A program made the position numbers and the translations under genes. Positions 24,390-32,733 of a DNA stretch of 45,415 nucleotides are shown piece by piece (position 1 is the stretch's first letter; each line of letters opens with the position of its first letter). The DNA is taken from contig CALKGG010000057.1 of assembly GCA_938084885.1 (NCBI GenBank), positions 1 to 45,415 of the forward strand, written 5' to 3'. The notes beneath the pieces were generated by a model, which did no database searches, was not told the DNA's origin, and was given only the letters and a program-made list of their open reading frames with translations. This stretch comes from an uncultured Acidimicrobiales bacterium (GTDB taxonomy: Bacteria > Actinomycetota > Acidimicrobiia > Acidimicrobiales > SHLQ01).

Positions 24390-25217
24390 TTAGCTCGCTC
24401 GATGTTCTTGGTGAAGCTGCTCGAAGATTCCAAGCGCGTCGCGCGCTGAGGTCGAGGGAATGCAGTCTCCGAGATTTTGGATAGCTTCGACCGTCCCGAA
24501 TGCGCCGCCGCCAACGACGATTGGGGTCGTGGGAAGGAGCTCTCGGATGGCCGAGATCGTGACGCTTGTGATTTCGTCGGCGCCACTAATCGTGGCCGAG
24601 AGGCCAATGGCGACAAGATCGCTCGTCGCTGCGCAGCGTGCGGCGATCGAGTCTGGTGGGGTATTTCCCCCGAGATCATCGACGTCGAAGCCGCGGGCCC
24701 GAAGCAGATCTCGGAGCATCGCGGTTGGGAGGAAGTGATGATCGTCGGCAACGGTGGCGAGCACGATGGTTCCGCGGGCACGCCCGCGCTTTGAGCCAAT
24801 ACGAGAGCCGAGCCGGGCAACGATTCGCATGGCGGTGGCGGTTGCGACGTGCTCGTCGGCGATGTCAATCTTTCCGTCGTGCCATTGCTGGCCAATGTTG
24901 GCGAGGGTCGGTGACAGGAGATCGAGATAGACCTCATCGGCATCAGCTCCGCCGGCCATGGCATTTTCGAGAATCTGGAAGCTGCCGTTCTCGTCGCCAG
25001 CGAGGAGGCGTTCTTCGAGACGGCCCGGAATGACCTCGGGGCGGCTGGTCGTGGTGATCCGGCCCGTTTGAACTTCGGCAAGGTCTTCGACGTTGACGTA
25101 CCATTGTCCGCCACGTTTTTCAGCGGCGAGTCGGCCCGTTCGCACATACCGATACGCGGTCATGTAGTGGACCCCGAGTTTTTCGGATGCTTCGTTTAGC
25201 GAGACCGTTTGGGTCAT
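24390..25217 (-). CDS. CarH-like B12-binding photoreceptor transcription regulator
   Basis: A 275-residue protein with an N-terminal HTH of MerR/excisionase type (SLNEASEKLGVHYMTAYRYV, TGRLAAEKRGGQWYV), a linker, and a helical-bundle plus Rossmann cobalamin domain. W112 and E122-H123 (QWHDGKIDIADEH) form the W-x9-EH signature that caps the adenosyl group in CarH light sensors. The cobalamin-ligand region reads DDHHFLPTAMLRDLLRARGF, matching the E-x-H-x-L-P variant of the B12-binding His motif, followed by DLGGNTP and VVGGGAFG. In CarH, light breaks the Co-C bond, the tetramer falls apart and repression is lifted. It starts three bases after whiB and probably represses its own operon in the dark (inference). 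Confidence 0.85.
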   Translation of the reverse strand: MTQTVSLNEASEKLGVHYMTAYRYVRTGRLAAEKRGGQWYVNVEDLAEVQTGRITTTSRPEVIPGRLEERLLAGDENGSFQILENAMAGGADADEVYLDLLSPTLANIGQQWHDGKIDIADEHVATATAMRIVARLGSRIGSKRGRARGTIVLATVADDHHFLPTAMLRDLLRARGFDVDDLGGNTPPDSIAARCAATSDLVAIGLSATISGADEITSVTISAIRELLPTTPIVVGGGAFGTVEAIQNLGDCIPSTSARDALGIFEQLHQEHRAS

Positions 25218-25220
25218 GTC

Positions 25221-25565
25221 CTAGCCAGCCATCTTCTGTTCGCTGAGCGTGTTTGCTCGTGCGGCGTCTCGGCCCAGTTCGGCGACGGCGCGCCGTGAAG
25301 GGCTTCGTGGAGGATAGCCCAGTTTGGCGCGTTGTTCTTCACTTTCGCCGCCCCAGAATCCGTGCTCTCGGTTGTCCCGGGCCCAGCTGCGACAGGCGAG
25401 CATCACCTGACAGTTGTCGCAGTAGGAGCGGGCGAGTGCCTCGCGCTTGGTGCGTCGGGTTCGACGCTCTCCTGGCGGTGCGAAGAACAAGTCTGCTTTG
25501 TCCTTGCATAGACCGTCTTTGGCCCACTCCCGATTACCGGAAACGGCGAACAGTTCATCCAACAT
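25221..25565 (-). CDS. WhiB-family iron-sulfur regulator
   Basis: A 114-residue WhiB-like protein with four cluster cysteines C20, C49, C52 and C58 (GLCKDK, SYCDNCQVMLAC), the GFWGGESEEQR turn motif and a basic C-terminal region (PPRSPSRRAVAELGR). WhiB proteins hold a [4Fe-4S] cluster that senses oxygen or NO and act through the sigma-A C-terminal domain. GGGAG seven bases upstream fixes ATG 25565. It is the first gene of the whiB-carH-like-nei-hemH run. Which WhiB subclass it belongs to is not clear. Confidence 0.93.
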   Translation of the reverse strand: MLDELFAVSGNREWAKDGLCKDKADLFFAPPGERRTRRTKREALARSYCDNCQVMLACRSWARDNREHGFWGGESEEQRAKLGYPPRSPSRRAVAELGRDAARANTLSEQKMAG

Positions 25566-25592
25566 GTTTCACTCCCGAGTTCATGATTCCAA

Positions 25593-25624
25593 TTTAGCGC
25601 TAAAAGATTCTTTTACTACTAAAA
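25593..25624. promoter_or_regulatory. AT-rich operator region upstream of whiB
   Basis: Two inverted repeats lie in an AT-rich patch: TTTAGCGCTAAA (25593-25604, perfect) and TTTTA-CTAC-TAAAA (25611-25624), spaced about 20 bp centre to centre. The first is centred 33 bases from the whiB ATG, where it would overlap the -10 region. They could be bound by the CarH-like repressor encoded in the operon; this is inference. Confidence 0.5.
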
Positions 25625-25672
25625 CGACCTGAAAGGAGTAAAAGTGAACGAACACATTGGTCAAAAACGACA

Positions 25673-25704
25673 AAATCCCACAGCGAATATTCGCTGTGGG
25701 ATTT
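25673..25704. terminator. 32-bp perfect palindrome, bidirectional terminator
   Basis: Bases 25673-25688 and 25689-25704 are exact reverse complements (core CCCACAGCGAATATTCGCTG). On the minus strand the stem is followed by TTTTGTCGTTTTT, a good intrinsic terminator for the 26061-27707/mycoredoxin unit ending at 25738; on the plus strand only ATTTCGTT follows. Confidence 0.85.
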
Positions 25705-25737
25705 CGTTACTCGAACGCAGATAACGGTGGTGGAGCG

Positions 25738-26064
25738 TCAGCCGCCCAGCCACTTGTTGAGTTTCTTGGCAAAAGCGCCGTTCTCGGGGACATCCACTCC
25801 GTCAGGAATAAGTTCTGGCGCCTGATTCTGGAGCGCCTGCAGCACCTCATTGGGGCTGGGATTGACCATCTTTGCCTTACCAATGACGAGTGTCGGAACC
25901 GTCTCGTTGCCATCGGCGATGGAACGCACAGTCGCCGCGTCGGCCTTGCTCTCCCAGATGTTCTTCTTGTTCAGCGGAAGATTGAGCTTCTTCAGCTTGC
26001 TCTCCAAATTCATGCAGAACGGGCAGCCTGGCCGCCAGTAAAAGTCGATCGTTGTGTCACTCAT
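25738..26064 (-). CDS. Mycoredoxin / glutaredoxin-like protein
   Basis: A 108-residue thioredoxin-fold redoxin with active site C14-P-F-C17 (FYWRPGCPFCMNLE), the cis-Pro TVPTLVIG and a GG-like end. Mycoredoxins reduce mixed disulfides of mycothiol in Actinobacteria; the WRPGCPFC start and length fit Mrx1. A C-terminal extension (PDGVDVPENGAFAKKLNKWL) is longer than in the shortest members. The ATG overlaps the stop of the upstream membrane-protein gene by four bases. Confidence 0.85.
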   Translation of the reverse strand: MSDTTIDFYWRPGCPFCMNLESKLKKLNLPLNKKNIWESKADAATVRSIADGNETVPTLVIGKAKMVNPSPNEVLQALQNQAPELIPDGVDVPENGAFAKKLNKWLGG

Positions 26065-27707
26065 CCAGCTCGTCCAATCAGTGGGGCGTCTTCGTCGAAC
26101 AACAAACAGGTTACGAGGCGGTCAGGGTTTTCTGGCTCGTTCCACGAATCACGGGTGGGCTGGAAGAACTTGAAGTCGATGCCCCGGTCGTCGTCAGCTG
26201 GGATGAGCTCGGCGAGTGACGAGCGGCAAACGTCCTCGGCAAACATCGAAATCGCCGCCTCATCGAACTCGGTAATGGTGTCGTCGATGATGGCCTCTCG
26301 ATACACCTCGAAGTCATGTTCGACCTCGCACTCGACCCGCTCGACCTGCAGCACCTGGCCCGTGATGTCGCCAATGATGCAGTCGCCGGCCCGAAGTGAG
26401 AACACCGAAATGAGATTCGGATTCTCGTCTTCTGCAACCTCGTCCGTCGCTGCTGGCTCGTCTTGTTCTTCGCTCGGCTCAGTGGTGAGCGGACTAGTCT
26501 CGGCGGTATCGCTGCTGCTGTCACCGTTCGAGAAGAGCTGCAGTGCAAGCCAGATAATGGCGCCGATCAGCAGGAGCGATGCAAGGACACCGCCAATGAT
26601 CGACCAATTTGGGCCAGTGCGTTCGACGATTGGCGCAGGCGTGGGTTCAGGAACTGCAAGGTCGACGACATCTCGTGGCGTGGTCGGTAGTGCACCGCCA
26701 CCATTTTGCGCATCGATCGTGGAGGTGCCAGTGGCAGACGGCTTACGCCAGGCGTCGTCGCGTTCGATCGGGGTCGCTGCGGTGCTCGCGGCGTTATGGG
26801 TCTCGTAGGGCTGGAGGGGGATGCCGTTGAGGTCCGGGGTCTCGGGTACCGGCGGAGTCGACACCTCGGGGGTGGTCGTGCTGGCCACTGGAATATCGGG
26901 AACCACCGGCGTCTCGATGACCGGCGTCTCGATGATCGGCACCTCTGCTGCAGGTTGGCTCGCCAACGGCATTTCGGTTTGTGGAACCGACGGTGCAGCT
27001 CCGGTTGCGAACGGCGAGGCCGTTGCTTCGGTGGCGTTGGTCCAACCGTCCCCGGCGAGGTTGTTTCCCGCGTCGACTGCTTGCCAGCCGCCCTGGGGCA
27101 ATGGTGCGTTCTCGACAACTGGTTGGGCAAAGGCGCCGGCCACCGGCGTCTGTGGTTCGGCAGCGACGATTGGTTCGACGACCGGAGTCTGGTCGAAGCC
27201 AACCGGTTCTGGCGCGACGATTGGCTCGGCAGCGACGATTGGCTCGGCGGCAATCGGTTCGACGACGGGCGCTGGTTCGAACACGATTGGTTCGGCAGCG
27301 ACAACCGGCTCGACGACAACTGCTTCGGCAGCGACGATTGGTTCAGCAGCGACGATTGGTTCGACGACAACCGGCTCGGCGGCAATTGGTTCGACGACGG
27401 GCGCTGGTTCGAACACGATTGGCTCGGCAGCGACAACCGGCTCGACGACAACTGGTTCGGCGGCGACGATAGGTTCGGCAGTGATAGCTGGTTCAACGGC
27501 CACTGGTTCAACGACTACTGGATCAGCAACAATTGGCACCGAAGAGGCAATAGGCGCCGCGGCGACAGGGTTAGCCGCCGGCGCAGAAGTCTCGGTTGTC
27601 GCTCCGGTGATTTCGCCCTCGTATACGGCGCCGGACTCCGCATCTGCGGGGTACCACTTGCCGTCCGAGGCCAACCACCAGCCAGGTCCTTGCCATACGT
27701 CACTCAC
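26061..27707 (-). CDS. Repeat-rich membrane protein with septum-formation domain
   Basis: From GTG 27707 the product has 548 residues. The N-terminus SDVWQGPGWWLASDGKWYPAD resembles a DUF2510-type motif common in Acidimicrobiia. Next comes about 150 residues of EP-rich repeats (VVEPVVAAEPIVFEPAPVVE), a disordered Pro/Thr region, one membrane helix (IIGGVLASLLLIGAIIWLAL) and an outer C-terminal domain with LRAGDCI, VERVECEVEHDFEV and VCRSSLAEL, matching the septum-formation domain (PF13845). Cys residues probably pair outside the cell. The true start is chosen because upstream residues are not protein-like; GGAG lies close before GTG. Role in division is inferred from the domain name only. Confidence 0.75.
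   Translation of the reverse strand: MSDVWQGPGWWLASDGKWYPADAESGAVYEGEITGATTETSAPAANPVAAAPIASSVPIVADPVVVEPVAVEPAITAEPIVAAEPVVVEPVVAAEPIVFEPAPVVEPIAAEPVVVEPIVAAEPIVAAEAVVVEPVVAAEPIVFEPAPVVEPIAAEPIVAAEPIVAPEPVGFDQTPVVEPIVAAEPQTPVAGAFAQPVVENAPLPQGGWQAVDAGNNLAGDGWTNATEATASPFATGAAPSVPQTEMPLASQPAAEVPIIETPVIETPVVPDIPVASTTTPEVSTPPVPETPDLNGIPLQPYETHNAASTAATPIERDDAWRKPSATGTSTIDAQNGGGALPTTPRDVVDLAVPEPTPAPIVERTGPNWSIIGGVLASLLLIGAIIWLALQLFSNGDSSSDTAETSPLTTEPSEEQDEPAATDEVAEDENPNLISVFSLRAGDCIIGDITGQVLQVERVECEVEHDFEVYREAIIDDTITEFDEAAISMFAEDVCRSSLAELIPADDDRGIDFKFFQPTRDSWNEPENPDRLVTCLLFDEDAPLIGRAG
27238..27463. repeat. Long in-frame tandem repeat in the 26061-27707 gene
   Basis: About 94 bp at 27238-27331 recur almost unchanged at 27370-27463, offset 132 bp (44 codons), within a larger field of shorter EP-coding repeats (27160-27530). 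The offset keeps the frame, so unequal recombination would change repeat number without disrupting the protein. Confidence 0.85.
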
Positions 27708-27855
27708 ATCTCCAGCGTATCCGTCCTCCCGCGCAGGTGTGAATCGACACGACAGTTTTTGCGACCGCGCGTGGTTGGCCAACCTCAATCCGCGCGTCCG
27801 AGCCGCGCGGTTTCTAACGAGAGGGGGACGCCACAATGCTGACTAGCCTCGACCC

Positions 27856-29616
27856 GTGATCCTCGTCGATGCAACCAACGTCACCATGGCGCGTCCAGGC
27901 CGCGACCTCTTCCGAGACGTGTCCGTCACGATCTCGACCGGCGACCGGCTCGGCATTGTGGGACTCAACGGCACCGGCAAGTCATCGCTCATCGACGTCC
28001 TTATTGGCAACCGCGAGCCAGAATCAGGCACCGTGCGCCGAGGCCGAGACGTGAGGATCGCCGCCCTCGACCAAAACCCAGACCTCGGAACCGGCACGGT
28101 TCGCGATGCCGTCGACCACGTCGACGGCGAATCGTGGGAGATCGACGCCGTGCTCGGCAAGCTCGGCATGGACGGACGCTCAGAAACCCCCGTTGCCCAA
28201 CTCTCGGGCGGCGAGGCAAAACGAGTCGCCCTCGCACGTGCACTCGTTCACCCGAGCGACCTGCTGATCCTCGATGAGCCGACCAACCATCTCGACGTCG
28301 ACGCCATCGAATGGCTCGAGGCCCGCTTGGCGTCGTACAAGGGCGGGCTCATTTTGGTCACCCACGATCGGCACGTCCTCGACCGAGTCACGAACCGAGT
28401 GCTCGAGCTCGACCGCGGCAGCGCCTTCACCCACGAAGGCGGCTACGACGCATACCTCGAAGGCCGAGCACTCCGAGAGGCACAGGCCGAACAGTCCGAA
28501 AAAGTTCGAGCCAACCTCGCCCGCACCGAACTCGCATGGCTTCGCCGCGGTGCCCCGGCACGAACAAGCAAAGCCAAGGCCCGAATTCGAACCGCCACCG
28601 AGCTCGTCAACACCCGCCCAGACGCCCCCGCCCGAGAAGGCTCACTCGACCTACATTTCGGCACACCACGCCTCGGCAACGATGTCATCGAGCTGCGCAA
28701 CGTCAGCTTTGCTCACCCCGGCCACGACCCGCTCTTCTCATTGGTCGACCTGGCAATTGACCCGCGCGAACGCCTCGGCATTGTCGGCTCGAACGGCACA
28801 GGCAAGTCGACACTGCTCGATGTGATCTCCCGAAAGCGCAAACCCACGTCGGGTTCGGTCGAGCTGGGGTCGACAGTCAAAATGGAGCTCTTCGATCAGC
28901 GAGGTATCGAGCTCAACCCGCAGAGCCGAGTGTGGGAGGCAATCGTTGACGCGCCGAAACCCGAGTGGCAAGACGTTGCGTTGATGGAGAGCTTCTGGTT
29001 CGACAGCGATGCCCAGTACGCGCCGATCGAACTGCTCAGCGGTGGCGAGCGTCGTCGACTGCAGCTACTCATCACCTTGGCGAAAAAGCCCAACGTGTTG
29101 CTACTCGACGAGCCAACTAACGACCTCGACCTCGATACGTTGCGGGTCCTCGAAGATTTCCTCGAGAACTATCCAGGTGCGGTCATCGTCGTCAGCCACG
29201 ATCGAGCATTTCTCGAGCGCACCGTGGACGACGTCATCGTCTTTGACGGAGGCGGTTCGGTTAGTCGTTTGCCCGGCGGCTACGAGGCGTACGACCAGCT
29301 GCGCAAGTCCGGCAAGGGCGCCACGAAAGCATCGGGCGGCAACCTCGAACAGACCGCACCGAAGAACTCATCGACCAGCGGACCAAAGGCATCTGTAGGT
29401 CGCTCGCACAGCACTATCCGACACGAGCTCAAAGCGAACGAAAAAGAGATGGCCAAGCTCGACAAGCGTCAAGCGGCGCTGACACTCGAGCTCGAGGCGG
29501 CCGGCACCGATCATGATGCATTGTCGCGAATCGGTGGAGAGCTCGGCGAGGTAACGGGACGAATTAGCGAGCTCGAAGAGCAATGGCTTGCACTGAGCGA
29601 AGAGCTCGAAAGTTAA
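27856..29616 (+). CDS. ABC-F family ATPase (Uup/EttA-like)
   Basis: The 586-residue soluble protein holds two ABC domains in one chain: Walker A GLNGTGKSS and GSNGTGKST, signatures LSGGEAKRVALARAL and LSGGERRRLQLLITL, Walker B LLILDEPTNHLD and LLLDEPTNDLD, and His switches THDRHVLD and SHDRAFLE. The inter-domain linker (ALREAQAEQSEKVRANLART onward) is the P-site-facing segment of ABC-F translation factors. A C-terminal coiled coil (about 515-585) follows, as in Uup. No membrane segment. It starts at GTG 27856 and diverges from the repeat-rich membrane-protein gene. It probably acts on ribosomes. Confidence 0.9.
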   Translation: MILVDATNVTMARPGRDLFRDVSVTISTGDRLGIVGLNGTGKSSLIDVLIGNREPESGTVRRGRDVRIAALDQNPDLGTGTVRDAVDHVDGESWEIDAVLGKLGMDGRSETPVAQLSGGEAKRVALARALVHPSDLLILDEPTNHLDVDAIEWLEARLASYKGGLILVTHDRHVLDRVTNRVLELDRGSAFTHEGGYDAYLEGRALREAQAEQSEKVRANLARTELAWLRRGAPARTSKAKARIRTATELVNTRPDAPAREGSLDLHFGTPRLGNDVIELRNVSFAHPGHDPLFSLVDLAIDPRERLGIVGSNGTGKSTLLDVISRKRKPTSGSVELGSTVKMELFDQRGIELNPQSRVWEAIVDAPKPEWQDVALMESFWFDSDAQYAPIELLSGGERRRLQLLITLAKKPNVLLLDEPTNDLDLDTLRVLEDFLENYPGAVIVVSHDRAFLERTVDDVIVFDGGGSVSRLPGGYEAYDQLRKSGKGATKASGGNLEQTAPKNSSTSGPKASVGRSHSTIRHELKANEKEMAKLDKRQAALTLELEAAGTDHDALSRIGGELGEVTGRISELEEQWLALSEELES

Positions 29617-29726
29617 CTAGCGAGCCGACCCGCCGAGGGCACCTGGAGTTGACTGCAAGAAAATCTCGAGTCGAGATTTCGGCCGTTCGACTGGAATCTT
29701 CTGTGATCGAACGTACCCTGAGCGCC

Positions 29727-30452
29727 ATGAGTGATTCGACCACCGAGACGACCGACAACGCTGGCGAAGACGCAGCTGCTGAGGTCACCGACCCAGACAC
29801 GGCAACGTCCGACGATGCCAACAGTGCCTCGACCAGCGCGGAGGGAGACGGCCTTGTCCTGAGCGTCACCGACGCCGCCATGGTGAAGGTCCTTGAAATC
29901 CGTGATGGCGAAGACGACGCCGAGAACACCGGCCTACGCGTCATGATCGTTGGCACCCGGGGTGTTGAGTTTGACTATGACCTGTCCCTCGAGACGATCA
30001 GCGAAGCTGACGACGACGCGCTCGTCTACAAGATCGACGACCTATCGATCATCATCCCGGCCGACAGCGTCGACGACATGGCCGGCTCGACCCTCGACAT
30101 CCCGTCGAACCCCATGCAGGGCGGCCTCGTCATCCGAAACCCGAACCGGCCTCCCGTGCTCGCCCCCGAAGATGTCGAACTCACCGGAACGATCGCAGAA
30201 AAGGTCACGCAACTTCTCGACCTCAGCATCAACCCGGCGCTCGCAGCTCACGGTGGCTTTGCCAGCCTGGTCAAGGTCGAAGCCGACACGATCGTGCACG
30301 TCCTCATGGGCGGCGGCTGCCAGGGATGTTCGATGAGCGCAATGACCCTTACCGAAGGCATCAAGACCGCAATCGTCGATGCAATCCCCGAGGTGACCGA
30401 AGTAATCGACGCCACCGATCACAGCCAAGGCGAAAACCCCTTCTACAGCTAG
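29727..30452 (+). CDS. NfuA-like iron-sulfur cluster carrier
   Basis: From ATG 29727 the product has 241 residues: an acidic leader of about 45 residues, an A-type (HesB-like) fold (LVLSVTDAAMVKVLEIR, GVEFDYDLSLE, IIIPADSVDDMAGSTLDI) lacking the cluster cysteines, and a C-terminal NifU domain with GGCQGCSMSAMTL. The C-x2-C pair of two subunits would hold one cluster, as in NfuA. Such proteins deliver Fe-S clusters to client enzymes. The long frame reaching 29583 is rejected because it begins inside the ABC-F gene and is poor in quality. Confidence 0.82.
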   Translation: MSDSTTETTDNAGEDAAAEVTDPDTATSDDANSASTSAEGDGLVLSVTDAAMVKVLEIRDGEDDAENTGLRVMIVGTRGVEFDYDLSLETISEADDDALVYKIDDLSIIIPADSVDDMAGSTLDIPSNPMQGGLVIRNPNRPPVLAPEDVELTGTIAEKVTQLLDLSINPALAAHGGFASLVKVEADTIVHVLMGGGCQGCSMSAMTLTEGIKTAIVDAIPEVTEVIDATDHSQGENPFYS

Positions 30453-30510
30453 CGCAACGCCCTCACGCGTCGAGTTGAGCCCGGAAATTGCCGGAAAAAC
30501 TGACGTGTTC

Positions 30511-30538
30511 CTCAGGAATCATGGGCAGGCTTCAGGAA
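30511..30538 (+). promoter_or_regulatory. Direct repeats upstream of the second response regulator
   Basis: CTCAGGAA (30511-30518) and TTCAGGAA (30531-30538) are spaced 20 bp, with GGCAGG between them, 31 bases before the regulator ATG. Direct repeats in two helical turns suit an OmpR-type dimer site, most simply for autoregulation by the adjacent gene. Confidence 0.4.
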
Positions 30539-30568
30539 GCTCTAACTTCGGGTCGTTAGTGTCTGCAT

Positions 30569-31309
30569 ATGTCAATGCGCGCGCCCGCCGGTGAAACCAG
30601 CCAAGGTCCTTCCTTGCTCGTAGTCGAAGACGACCGCGGCGTCCGCGAGTCGTTACAGGTGGTCTTACAGGTGCAGGGTTACGACGTCGTCGGAGTCGAA
30701 ACCGGCGAGGAAGCGTTGCGCCTGCTCGCCGACCGGTCGACTATCGGAACCCCGATCGACCTCATCATCCTCGACATCAACCTCCCCGGAATCGACGGGG
30801 TTGAAACCTGTACCCGGATGCGCGCCAGCGGCCACGCCGGGCCCGTGCTCATGTTGACTGCTCGCCAAGAGGTCGCCGACAAGATCAAAGGGCTCGACGC
30901 TGGCGCAGACGACTACCTACCAAAACCCTTCGCCCTCGACGAACTCCTCGCACGGGTACGGGCACTGCTACGAGCGTTCTCTGTCGAGACGACCACGACA
31001 GCCGACCACCAATCCATGCTGGGCGATCTTGTGCTCGATCAGAAAACCCGCCAAGCAATGCGAGGCGAGCTCGAAATTGAGCTCACCAAAATCGAGTTCG
31101 ACCTGCTCACCTACCTAGTCGAAAACGAGGACCGTGTCTTGACCCGCGACGACATCATGATGGAGATCTGGGGCTACGAAGAAGACGTTTCGTCGAACAC
31201 CCTCGAAGTGTTCATCTCCAGCCTCCGCAAGAAACTCGAAACCAGCGGCGGAGATCGATTGATCCACACCAAACGCGGCGTTGGCTACGTGGCTCGGGTT
31301 CCACGATGA
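30569..31309 (+). CDS. OmpR-family response regulator (MprA-like)
   Basis: A 246-residue regulator: receiver with E20-D21-D22, phospho-acceptor D69 (LIILDINLPGIDGVE), MLTARQE and LPKPFALDELL, then a winged helix (LTKIEFDLLTYLVENEDRVL, NTLEVFISSLRKKLE, HTKRGVGYVAR). ATG 30569 and ATG 30575 are both possible; the first adds two residues to a disordered N-terminus. It overlaps the kinase gene by four bases. Similarity to MprA-type envelope-stress regulators is impression only. Confidence 0.92.
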   Translation: MSMRAPAGETSQGPSLLVVEDDRGVRESLQVVLQVQGYDVVGVETGEEALRLLADRSTIGTPIDLIILDINLPGIDGVETCTRMRASGHAGPVLMLTARQEVADKIKGLDAGADDYLPKPFALDELLARVRALLRAFSVETTTTADHQSMLGDLVLDQKTRQAMRGELEIELTKIEFDLLTYLVENEDRVLTRDDIMMEIWGYEEDVSSNTLEVFISSLRKKLETSGGDRLIHTKRGVGYVARVPR

Positions 31310-32652
31310 GGCTGCAAGCCCGGCTCGCAATCACGGTGGCGCTCGCGGCGGCGCTCGCAATCTTGGTCATGGCTGCCGCGTTCTGGGTGCTCGGCGCACG
31401 TCAGCAACGCCAAGTCATCGACGACCAGTTGCTCGCCACGATCTCCGAACCCCGTCAACTCCTTCCCGAGGTCAACAACCGCGGCGGTCAACGTCGAGGG
31501 TTCGGTGGAGTATTTGAAGATGACGGTGCAACGGCCAACCGGCTCTTCACCCGAATTCGTCTCGTTGCCCCCGATGGCGAAGTGCTTCTCGACGACGGTC
31601 TTCCCGAACTGCGCCTCAGCAACATCTCCGGTGCGCAGCTCTCCACCGTCGAAATCGACGGCGAACGATTCCGCATGGCTGCCTCGGCGCTGCCCGTTCG
31701 CGGCAACCGAAACGATGCGCTCCTGCAGATCGCCATCAACATCGAAGACAGAGAAGCAGGACTCGCCCGCTTTCGGGTTCAGCTCATCGTTGCGAGTGTG
31801 CTGGGCATTGCGCTGGCCGCGATCCTTGGTTCGCTCGTCGCCCGACGTTTGAGCTCACCGATTACGACGGTGGCCGCAGCCGCCCGAGAGATGGCAAACA
31901 GTCGCCAGCTTCCCCTGCCCATCGACATCGACCGAACCGATGAAGTCGGAGACCTCGCAACATCGTTCAACGCCATGCTGTCCGCCCTCGAACTCAGCCG
32001 CGAGCAGCAACATCGACTGGTCGCCGACGCAAGCCACGAGCTGCGCACACCGCTCACGAGCCTTCGACTCAAGATCGACCTACTCGATTCGACCCCCGAC
32101 CTCGACGAGGCACAACGGCGAGCGCTCCTTTCGAACTCGGCATCAGAAGTCGAACAACTCGGCGACTTGGTCACCGAACTCGTCGACCTAGCAACGGACC
32201 CGACCGGCGTCGACGAACAGCCCGTGTCAGCCTCGCTGCTTCAGCTCGCATCCAACGTGGCAACGATCCAACAACGCAGAAGCGGACGCCAGATCAACGT
32301 GGTCGCCAGCAAAGACGGCACCTTCCTGCTCCGCGAGCACATGGTGACCAGAGCAATCTCCAACATCATTGACAACGCCATCAAATATTCACCAGACGAC
32401 ACGGCGGTCACCGTCGTCGTCGACGGCGCGCGCATCGAAGCGCAGGACAACGGGGCAGGCATCGCCCCAGAAGACCTACCGCATGTGTTCGATCGCTTCT
32501 ACCGCTCGGCCACCGCGCGCACCCGTCCCGGAAACGGCATTGGATTAGCGATCGTGCGCCGAGTCGCCGAGGTTCACGGCGGTCAGGTGTGGGCCAAGAA
32601 CACAGATGACGGATCTGGCGCCATCGTTGGATTCTCCGTCGCCGAGAGCTGA
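31306..32652 (+). CDS. Sensor histidine kinase with HAMP (MprB-like)
   Basis: This 448-residue kinase has membrane segments at about 8-29 and 159-178 with a 130-residue outer sensor, a HAMP domain (about 179-232: RRLSSPITTVAAAAREMANS), H-box DASHELRTPLTSLRLKID (H244), N-box NIIDNAIKYSP, G1 QDNGAGI, F-box VFDRFYRS and G2 GNGIGLAIVRR. It is the partner of the preceding regulator. Unlike the kinase at 20868 it has a clear HAMP, so the two systems are not recent duplicates. Confidence 0.93.
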   Translation: MRLQARLAITVALAAALAILVMAAAFWVLGARQQRQVIDDQLLATISEPRQLLPEVNNRGGQRRGFGGVFEDDGATANRLFTRIRLVAPDGEVLLDDGLPELRLSNISGAQLSTVEIDGERFRMAASALPVRGNRNDALLQIAINIEDREAGLARFRVQLIVASVLGIALAAILGSLVARRLSSPITTVAAAAREMANSRQLPLPIDIDRTDEVGDLATSFNAMLSALELSREQQHRLVADASHELRTPLTSLRLKIDLLDSTPDLDEAQRRALLSNSASEVEQLGDLVTELVDLATDPTGVDEQPVSASLLQLASNVATIQQRRSGRQINVVASKDGTFLLREHMVTRAISNIIDNAIKYSPDDTAVTVVVDGARIEAQDNGAGIAPEDLPHVFDRFYRSATARTRPGNGIGLAIVRRVAEVHGGQVWAKNTDDGSGAIVGFSVAES

Positions 32653-32733
32653 CGACAGCCAAAAGCCCGTTCAGTGGGCATAGACAGGCAATCTTTGGGT
32701 TGACTGTAAGGAGTCCCAACCGAAGGCCTGCAC

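Noticed and set aside
26706-27846. Long plus-strand frames rich in Trp/Asp/Arg or Gly/Ser/Thr repeats, resembling surface repeat proteins
   Set aside because: They are the other frames of the EP-repeat gene at 26061-27707; the minus frame has the membrane helix and a recognisable domain.
28570-28600. T-arm-like GGTTCGAATTC on the minus strand
   Set aside because: Inside the ABC-F coding sequence, with no matching acceptor or anticodon stems.
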